Source: Pseudoxanthomonas suwonensis (GTDB lineage: Bacteria; Pseudomonadota; Gammaproteobacteria; Xanthomonadales; Xanthomonadaceae). Taken from it: a stretch of DNA of 64,000 nucleotides. Position 1 is the first letter of the stretch. Each line of letters begins with the position of its first letter. The DNA lies in contig NZ_PDWP01000011.1 in the NCBI RefSeq assembly GCF_010093235.1, positions 1 to 64,000 of the forward strand, in the 5' to 3' direction. Positions 58,173 through 64,000 of the stretch are shown piece after piece. Both the position numbers and the translations under genes were made by a program. The notes below the pieces were generated by a model. It was not told the DNA's origin, did not search any database, and saw only the letters and a list, made by a program, of their open reading frames with translations.

Positions 58173-59114
58173 TCAGTCGACCAGCTGCCGCGCGGCGTCC
58201 GGCGCCGTAGCCGCCGCGGGGGCGCGCCGGCGTGACAGCAGCGGGTCCAGGAACACCGCGCCAAGCACGATGGCCACGCCCAGGTAGAACTGGCCGCTGA
58301 GCTCGCGCTGCTCGCCCAGCAGCAGCGCGGCCAGCACGATCGCGTACACCGGTTCGAGGTTGGTGATCAGCTGCACCGCGTAGGCGCTGAGCTGGCGCAG
58401 CGCCATCAGCGCCAGCGCGAACGGCAGCAGGGTGCAGGCCAGGGCCAGCAGGAGCAGCAGCCCGCCATCGCGCGGGCCGGGCAGGGCCAGCAGCTCGCCG
58501 GCGAACGCCGGCAGCAGCAGTGGCATCAACGGCGCCAGGGCGGTCAGGGCCAGGGTGCCGGCGCCCAGTTCCAGCGCGGTGACGGTGAGGGGATCGGCGT
58601 GGTCGACCAGGCGCTTGTTGAGCGAACCGAACATCGCCACCAGCAGGGCCGACACCGCGCCCACGGCGACGCCCGCGCGCATGCCGTCCGGCACCCCGCC
58701 CACCACCAGGGCCACGCCCGGCAGCACCGCCACGCCCAGGACCAGCTCGCGCAGGCGGAATGGGCGGCGTGCGACCCACGGCTCGATCACCGCGGTGAAC
58801 ACCGGCGCCAGGGCGATGCAGGTGGCGGCCACGGAGGCGTTGGCCAGCTTGATCGCGCCGTAGAAGGTCAGCCAGTGCAGGCCCACCAGCACGCCGATGC
58901 CGGCGTAGCCGGCGGCCAGCCGCGGCGTCAGGGTGCGTAGGCCGCGCCAGACCCGTGGCAGCAGGGCCAGGGCGGCGACCACGATCAGCATGCGCCACCA
59001 CACCAGGGGCAGCGCCGGCAGTTCGATCAGCTTGCCGAGGATGGCGGTGAAGCCCCACAGCAGCACGCAGAAGTGCACCTGCAGCAGGGCACGGGTATGG
59101 GGGTTCATCGGCAT
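58173..59114 (-). CDS. EamA/DMT-family transporter
   Basis: The 313-residue product has ten membrane helices in two EamA repeats, with LLQVHFCVLLWGFTAILGKLIELPALPLVWWRMLIV at the start and the paired LALMALRQLSAYAVQLITNLEPVYAIVLAALLLGEQRELS in repeat two. The substrate is unknown. It lies one base after the GGDEF stop on the opposite strand and 44 bases before the DUF2238 gene. Confidence 0.88.
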   Translation of the reverse strand: MPMNPHTRALLQVHFCVLLWGFTAILGKLIELPALPLVWWRMLIVVAALALLPRVWRGLRTLTPRLAAGYAGIGVLVGLHWLTFYGAIKLANASVAATCIALAPVFTAVIEPWVARRPFRLRELVLGVAVLPGVALVVGGVPDGMRAGVAVGAVSALLVAMFGSLNKRLVDHADPLTVTALELGAGTLALTALAPLMPLLLPAFAGELLALPGPRDGGLLLLLALACTLLPFALALMALRQLSAYAVQLITNLEPVYAIVLAALLLGEQRELSGQFYLGVAIVLGAVFLDPLLSRRRAPAAATAPDAARQLVD

Positions 59115-59158
59115 GGCGCATTATCGCCCGGCAGCGCGCCCGGCGCCCGTCGCCGAAG

Positions 59159-59827
59159 TCATGGATTGGCGGTCGGACGGCCCGGCGCCAGCCAGCCGGC
59201 CAGGCCCAGCGCGGCCACCGAGACCATGGCGCCGAGCATCGCCAGCAGCATGTCCTTCTGTGCGTCCCACTCGTCGCCCTGGGTGCCCAGGTAGGCCTGG
59301 CCGAGGTCGCCGCCGAACACGCTGGCGGCGAGCCATTCGAAGATCTCGAACAGCAGCGCGTGCGACATGATGAAGGACACCGGCAGCACGTAGCGCCACG
59401 GTCCGCGCGGCGGGGCCACCCGCTCCAGCAGCTGCACGCAGACCGGGGCCAGCAGCAGGCCGTAGCTGAAGTGCACCAGCCGGTCGTAGGTATTGCGCTG
59501 GAACCCGAACAGGGCGTCGACCGAGAAGCCGAAGTTGCGCTGGAAGAATGCGTCGTACGGCACTTCGGCGTAGGTGTAGTGCGCGCCGACCGCGTGCAGC
59601 ACCCCGAACGCGAACAGGCCGATGCAGCTGGGCCAGGCCAGGGGCATGCGCCGCCACACGAACGGCAGCGCCGCCACCGCGACCACCACCAGTGCGTTCT
59701 CCAGCGCCCAGTCCTCGCGGTAGCTGGGGTCGATCGCCAGTGCGATCCAGACCACCGCATAGGCGGCGAGCAGGGCCAGGGCATGGCGGGTGGGAACGGG
59801 GCGGCGTGCGGGTGCGGCGTGGCTCAT
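59159..59827 (-). CDS. DUF2238 (YjdF-type) membrane protein
   Basis: The 222-residue product has about six membrane helices with the family features VGAHYTYAEVPYDAFFQRNFG, NTYDRLVHFSYGLLLAPV, LFEIFEWLAA and GTQGDEWDAQKDMLLAMLGA. It is an inner-membrane protein of unknown function. ATG 59827 is the only good start after the DUF72 gene. Confidence 0.88.
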   Translation of the reverse strand: MSHAAPARRPVPTRHALALLAAYAVVWIALAIDPSYREDWALENALVVVAVAALPFVWRRMPLAWPSCIGLFAFGVLHAVGAHYTYAEVPYDAFFQRNFGFSVDALFGFQRNTYDRLVHFSYGLLLAPVCVQLLERVAPPRGPWRYVLPVSFIMSHALLFEIFEWLAASVFGGDLGQAYLGTQGDEWDAQKDMLLAMLGAMVSVAALGLAGWLAPGRPTANP

Positions 59828-59895
59828 GGGCGCGCATCCTCGCACGGACCACGCACGCCGGGCAGCGGCGGCCGCCGCTGCGGCGACGGGCGGCC

Positions 59896-60732
59896 TCAGG
59901 CCGCGGACAGGCGCTGCAGCAGGGCCTGGGCCGCGGCCGGGTTGCGTTCCTTGGCCGCCGCGATGAAGAACACGAAGGCCTCGCGTGGCTGGCCCGGGGG
60001 CAGCAGCGGGCCGACATGCGGCAGGTCGTCCGGATCGCGGCCCTCGCTCCAGTCCCTGGCGCGCGCGGCCCAGGCATCCAGCTCGGCGCCGGTGTAGCCC
60101 TGTGGCAGCCCGGCGCGGGCCTGCATGATCCGTGCATAGGTGAAGTCGGCAGTGATGTCGCCGAAGGACGGATGCTCGTCGGAGGCGGCCGAGACCAGGG
60201 CGATGCCGTGGCCGCGCAGCAGGTCCAGCAATTGCGGGGTGAACAGGGCCGCATGCCGTAGTTCCAGCGCGTGGCGCAGCGGGAGGTCGCCGGCCTGGCG
60301 CGGGAGCAGGGCGAGGAAATCGCCCAGCGCATCCAGCGACGGGCTCTGCCCGCGGTCGAACTGCCACAGGATCGCGCCCAGGCGGTCGCCCAGGGTGGCG
60401 ATGCCGCCGACGAAGTCCTCCACCTGCGCGCCGGTGCCGGCGAGGCGGCGGCTGGCCATGATCCGCTTCGGCGCCTTGGCGGTGAACACGAAGCCGGGCG
60501 GGGTTTCGTCGCGCCAGCGGGCATAGGTGTCCGGCTTCTGCGCGCCGTAGTAGGTGCCGTTGATCTCGATCGCGGTGACATGGCGGCTGGCGTATTCCAG
60601 CTCGCGCCGCTGCACCAGCTTCTCCGGGTAGAACACGCCGCCGCGCCAGGGGGCGTAGGTCCAGCCGCCGATACCGACGTGGATGCGGGGAGCGCCGGGC
60701 GTGGCGGGCGCGGGATCGAACAGGTCGGACAT
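59896..60732 (-). CDS. DUF72 protein (TIM-barrel)
   Basis: The 278-residue product has the DUF72 (YecE) pattern IHVGIGGWTYAPWRGGVFYPEKLVQRRELEYASRHVTAIEINGTYYGAQKP, FVFTAKAPKRIMASRRLAG, LGAILWQFDRG and ALELRHAALFTPQLLDLLR. The fold is a TIM barrel; the reaction is unknown. Its neighbours are DUF2238 downstream and repeats upstream. Confidence 0.9.
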   Translation of the reverse strand: MSDLFDPAPATPGAPRIHVGIGGWTYAPWRGGVFYPEKLVQRRELEYASRHVTAIEINGTYYGAQKPDTYARWRDETPPGFVFTAKAPKRIMASRRLAGTGAQVEDFVGGIATLGDRLGAILWQFDRGQSPSLDALGDFLALLPRQAGDLPLRHALELRHAALFTPQLLDLLRGHGIALVSAASDEHPSFGDITADFTYARIMQARAGLPQGYTGAELDAWAARARDWSEGRDPDDLPHVGPLLPPGQPREAFVFFIAAAKERNPAAAQALLQRLSAA

Positions 60733-60792
60733 GGCGGCGGCCGGGCTGGGGGAACACGGATCCTAGCGGAGCCGCCGTGCCGCGGGTGCATG

Positions 60793-60978
60793 GCAAAAGC
60801 GCCCGTCACCTGGCGTTTGCCGGCACGACGTGCTTGCGCTGCGCGTGCCGGCGACTTGGATGCGTAGCCCGGGTAAGCGAAGCGCACCCGGGGCCGACGC
60901 GCCTGCCGGGACTCGCAAAAGCGCCGTCGCCCGGCGTTGCCGGCACGTCGGCGCTGGCGCTGCGCGTGCCGGCGGCTT
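60793..60978. repeat. REP-containing repeat, inverted arm left of the beta-lactamase-like gene
   Basis: 60793-60908 is the exact reverse complement of 62792-62907 and of 63017-63132 (116 bp). It contains a GTAG REP at 60864-60893. A second, partial copy follows at about 60911-60978. The gap 60733-60976 has no gene. Confidence 0.9.
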
Positions 60979-62608
60979 ACTCGACCGGCTCCAGGACCAG
61001 GTCCTGGAAATCGAAGCTGAAATCGGTGAGCTCGGAGGCCGCTTCCATCCGCGCCTCGCGCACCTTGCCGTCGGCGTCCAGGCTGAAGGTCACGAAGGCA
61101 TCGCCGTTGAGCGTGCGCTCGTCCCACTTCGCCAGGAAGGTGTCGTGCTGCCAGTGCTCGAGGCGGCCGACCAGCAGCGGGCTGGCACCGAAGCGCATGC
61201 CCAGGCGGCCGTTCTCCAGGGTGACGTGCACGTCTCCATACCAGCGGTCGCGGTAGGTGCCGGCATAGCCGGACAGCGGCAAGGAGGGCTTGCTGCGCGC
61301 ATTGCGCGCCTGCACGCGCTTTTTCCAGGCCTCCTCGGCGCGCCGGCGGGACTTGTCCGCGCCTGCGGCATAGGCCGCCACCCAGTCGTTGCGTTCCGCC
61401 GGCTGGATGAAGGCATCGAGCACGTGCATGGTGATGGCGTTGAACGCGGGGCCGGATTCCTGGTTGGTCAGCACCACCACCCCCAGGCCCAGCTCCGGCA
61501 CCAGGGTCACGCGCGAGACGTGGCCCGGCCAGCCACCGGAATGCCAGACCAGCTTGTGGTCGCGATAGGTCGACAGGAACCAGCCCAGGCCATAGCCGAG
61601 GAAGTCCGGCTTCGTCGCCGCCAGCTCCGGCACCGGAGGCTCGCTGATGTCCATCGGCGAGTGGAGCGACCACATCTCCTTCTGCCGCTCCGGCGAGAAC
61701 AGCGCCTGCCCGCGGCCATCGGCATCGGTGTAGCGACCGCCGGCCAGCTGCGCGTTCACCCAGCGCGCCATGTCGTGCGCGCTCGAGTAGAGGCCACCGG
61801 CGCCTGATGCGTTGTGCCAGGTCACGTCGAAGGTCGGGCGCAGGGTGGTGAAGTCGGCCCTGGCATGGCCGGTGGCGGCGCGGTCGCCCGGACGCAGGGC
61901 GTCGGCATTGGCGCGGGTGTCGGCCATGCCCAGCGGGTCGAGGAAGCGCTCCTGCAGGAAGTCCGCGAACGACTGCCCGCTGGCCTGCTCGATCACCAGG
62001 GTCGCCGCCGCGTAGAGGATGTTGTCGTAGGCGTAGCGCTCGCGGAAGCCGGTCTTCAGCGGCACATGGGCCAGGCGCCGCACCACTTCGGCGGTGTCGT
62101 AGGTGCTGCCCGGCCAGAACAGCAGGTCGCCCGCGCCCAGGCCCAGGCCGCTGCGATGCGTGAGCAGGTCGCGCACCTTCATGTCCGCGGTCACGTAGGG
62201 ATCGGACATGCGGAACCACGGCAGGTGGTCGGTGACCCTGTCGTCCCAGGACAGCCGGCCCTCGTCCACCAGCACGGCCAGCGCCGCCGCGGTGAAGGCC
62301 TTGGTGTTGGAGGCGATGGCGAACTGGGTATGGGCATCCACCGGACCGGCCTTGCCCATCTCGCGCACGCCCCAGCCGCCTTCGAACAGGACCTGGCCAT
62401 CCTTGACCACGGCCACCGCGATGCCCGGCACCTCGAAGCGATCGCGCACCCGCTCCACGAATGCGGAAAGCTGCGCCGGGTCGAGGCTCGCGGCCTGCGC
62501 CCCGGCGACCTGCGCGACCTCATCGGCGGCGCGTACCGGCGCGGGTGCGGACGCGGCCAGGCCCAGCGCGAGCAGGCAGGACAGGTGCAGCGACAGGGAA
62601 CGGGGCAT
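60977..62608 (-). CDS. serine beta-lactamase-like hydrolase (class C / PBP fold) with C-terminal DUF3471-type domain
   Basis: The 543-residue product has a signal peptide (~residues 1-28, to VRAAD), so it is exported. It has SNTK (Ser100, Lys103), YDN (Tyr194, Asn196) and HSGGW as the KTG counterpart, the pattern of the beta-lactamase-related/esterase group. The C-terminal ~120 residues form a DUF3471-type beta domain (YAGTYRDRWYGDVHVTLENG). It probably cleaves D-Ala or ester-containing substrates in the periplasm, and activity on antibiotics is not shown. Repeats flank it on both sides. Confidence 0.88.
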   Translation of the reverse strand: MPRSLSLHLSCLLALGLAASAPAPVRAADEVAQVAGAQAASLDPAQLSAFVERVRDRFEVPGIAVAVVKDGQVLFEGGWGVREMGKAGPVDAHTQFAIASNTKAFTAAALAVLVDEGRLSWDDRVTDHLPWFRMSDPYVTADMKVRDLLTHRSGLGLGAGDLLFWPGSTYDTAEVVRRLAHVPLKTGFRERYAYDNILYAAATLVIEQASGQSFADFLQERFLDPLGMADTRANADALRPGDRAATGHARADFTTLRPTFDVTWHNASGAGGLYSSAHDMARWVNAQLAGGRYTDADGRGQALFSPERQKEMWSLHSPMDISEPPVPELAATKPDFLGYGLGWFLSTYRDHKLVWHSGGWPGHVSRVTLVPELGLGVVVLTNQESGPAFNAITMHVLDAFIQPAERNDWVAAYAAGADKSRRRAEEAWKKRVQARNARSKPSLPLSGYAGTYRDRWYGDVHVTLENGRLGMRFGASPLLVGRLEHWQHDTFLAKWDERTLNGDAFVTFSLDADGKVREARMEAASELTDFSFDFQDLVLEPVE

Positions 62609-62680
62609 GGCCGGGATCCATGTTTGGAGGATTGGCCGATTCTAGGCCGCGCCGCCCGCCTCCCGCAGCGCCCGGCGCCC

Positions 62681-63300
62681 GAATCCCGGATGCAACCAGG
62701 GTCCCGGCGGTGCGCGCGTGCCTCCATGTGCGACCACGCTAGCGCGGCTGTCCATGGCCGTTGCCAGGACACACTTGGCGCATCGCGTTTTCGGCAGGCG
62801 CGTCGGCCCCGGGTGCGCTTCGCTTACCCGGGCTACGCATCCAAGTCGCCGGCACGCGCAGCGCAAGCACGTCGTGCCGGCAAACGCCAGGTGACGGGCG
62901 CTTTTGCGAATCCCGGATGCAACCAGGTGTCCCAGCCGCCCGGGCGCACCTTCCCGTGCGACCACGCTAGTGCCATCGATGGCCGTTGCCAGCACACACT
63001 TGGCGCATCGCGTTTTCGGCAGGCGCGTCGGCCCCGGGTGCGCTTCGCTTACCCGGGCTACGCATCCAAGTCGCCGGCACGCGCAGCGCAAGCACGTCGT
63101 GCCGGCAAACGCCAGGTGACGGGCGCTTTTGCGAATCCCGGATGCAACCAGGGGCACGGCCGCCCGGGCGCACCTCCCGTGCGATCTCGTTAGCGCGGCC
63201 GTCCATGGCCGTTGCCGACGTTGGCGCATAGCATTCTCGGCAGGCGCGTCGGCCCCGGGTGCGCTTCGCTTACCCGGGCTACGCATCCTACGCATCCGCG
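62681..63300. repeat. tandem array of ~226-bp REP-containing units right of the beta-lactamase-like gene
   Basis: Two nearly identical and one partial unit start at about 62681, 62908 and 63133, each with the motif GAATCCCGGATGCAACCAGG, a Ala/Arg-coding-like stretch and an inverted GTAG REP (62807-62836, 63032-63061, 63253-63282). The 116-bp cores 62792-62907 and 63017-63132 are identical. The stretch 62609-63379 holds no gene. Confidence 0.9.
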
Positions 63301-63340
63301 CCCGTCGTCCCGGTGAGGCCGGGGTCGTGACCGCTCTTGC

Positions 63341-63377
63341 GAATCACGAATCACCAATCACCAATCACCAATCCCGG
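63341..63377. repeat. heptamer repeat (AATCACC type) next to the DUF885 gene
   Basis: Five units of GAATCAC/CAATCAC type run from 63341 to 63377 and end 3 bases before the DUF885 stop. They belong to the same heptamer family as 9268-9300. Confidence 0.7.
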
Positions 63378-63379
63378 TC

Positions 63380-64000
63380 TTACTCGATCGGCTCGTCCAG
63401 GATCAGCTGGCGCACGAAGCGCACCGGCGGCGCGCCGTAGGACAGGACCTGGTCGTGGTAGGCCTTGGCCTGAAAGGCTTCGCCGCGCTGCTGTTCCACC
63501 GCCTTGCGCATGTCGAAGTGCTCCTGCACGCCGACGAAGTACGTCGGCAGCTGCGCGGAGGTGAGCTGGGCGCGCACCCACTTGCCCGCAGCCTCGCGTT
63601 CCTGCTGGAAGGTCTGGCGCACCATCAGGTCCATGGCCTGCTCGCGGCTCCAGCCGTCCACGTGCACGCCCTGGTCCAGGATCGCGTTGGCGATGGTGCG
63701 CAGGTAGAACTTCAGCTGCACCAGGCGGAACAGCGGGTCGTTGTCGAGGTAGCCGGCGTCGGCCATGACCTTCTCGGTGTAGACCGCCCAGCCCTCGGCG
63801 AACATGCCCGAGCGCATCACCGCGCGCAGGGTCGAGGGATGGCGCGCCGAGTGCCAGCCTTCCAGGTAGTGGCCGGGCGTGCCCTCGTGGATGCTCAGCA
63901 GGTGGATCATGCGCGAGTTGTATTCGCGCAGGAACGAGTCGACCTGCTCCTCGGTCCATTCGTCCGGGATCGGCGAGACCGCGTAGAAGGTCTTGAGGTG
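63380..64000 (-). CDS. DUF885 protein, C-terminal part (cut by the window end)
   Basis: 206 residues are visible and the reading frame remains open to base 64000. It contains HEGTPGHYLEGWH (HExxxxH-like metal motif, around 30-43 of the visible part), MFAEGWAVYTEKVM and FYLRTIANAILDQGVHVDGWSREQAMDLMV, the hallmark of DUF885 proteins, which resemble zinc-dependent carboxypeptidases. The N-terminal part lies beyond the window. The stop is preceded, on the other side, by the heptamer repeat. Confidence 0.9.
   Translation of the reverse strand, partial: HLKTFYAVSPIPDEWTEEQVDSFLREYNSRMIHLLSIHEGTPGHYLEGWHSARHPSTLRAVMRSGMFAEGWAVYTEKVMADAGYLDNDPLFRLVQLKFYLRTIANAILDQGVHVDGWSREQAMDLMVRQTFQQEREAAGKWVRAQLTSAQLPTYFVGVQEHFDMRKAVEQQRGEAFQAKAYHDQVLSYGAPPVRFVRQLILDEPIE

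Overview
The window looks like a high-GC gammaproteobacterial chromosome of the family Xanthomonadaceae (Lysobacter/Luteimonas/Pseudoxanthomonas/Xanthomonas relatives). The best evidence is the arginine cluster: it encodes N-acetylornithine carbamoyltransferase, acetylcitrulline deacetylase and a fused acetylglutamate kinase/synthase, the xanthomonad version of the pathway. GTAG-type REP palindromes like those of Stenotrophomonas and Xanthomonas support this. The first 56 bases are not genomic. They match an Illumina Nextera i5 adapter with errors, so base 57 is the true contig end.

Layout: 57-2394 is a minus-strand run yidD - dihydroorotase - M23 peptidase (truncated by the contig end). 2502-3617 is a DksA-type regulator with a long basic tail. 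4100-7255 (minus) holds cysS (broken by an in-frame TAG), sufE and an MFS exporter. 8003-19763 (plus) is the arginine/proline block: a short Arg-codon leader ORF with a terminator/antiterminator arrangement, then argF', argG, two GNAT genes, argE', argA/B fusion, GNAT, argC, argH, a YciI-like gene, proB and proA. 19815-27857 (minus) carries two transporters, tRNA-Pro, murB, pyrD, DUF4190, a phosphoesterase, a methyltransferase and an ALDH7. 28015-31972 has tRNA-Arg, a frameshifted GFA gene and a LysR gene divergent from trpBA. 32029-33126 is a tandem array of REP-containing ~157-bp units. 33146-38928 has an alkylation-repair pair (ogt and an Ada-AlkA fusion), an NPP-type phosphodiesterase, a small secreted protein and hutU.

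From about 38.9 to 48.5 kb lies a chromosomal integron: a complete intI on the minus strand, an attI-like region, and 11 attC sites separating small plus-strand ORFs of clearly lower GC and unlike codon use. The cassette products are mostly unknown: membrane-anchored proteins, two leucine-rich-repeat-like proteins, a NYN/PIN-like nuclease and a RibD/dihydrofolate-reductase-fold protein. Two attC subfamilies (about 60 and 112 bp) alternate. The integron sits directly behind hutU, with no other hut gene in the window.

48800-64000 returns to core-type genes: FUSC transporter, MAPEG protein, ClpP-like lipoprotein, DeaD helicase, two diguanylate cyclases flanking an RluF-type pseudouridine synthase, EamA transporter, DUF2238, DUF72, a serine beta-lactamase-like hydrolase flanked by perfect 116-bp inverted repeats, and the C-terminal part of a DUF885 protein cut by the window end. 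The most interesting signals are the candidate arginine attenuator upstream of argF' and the hutU-linked integron. The cysS nonsense codon and the GFA frameshift may be sequencing errors.
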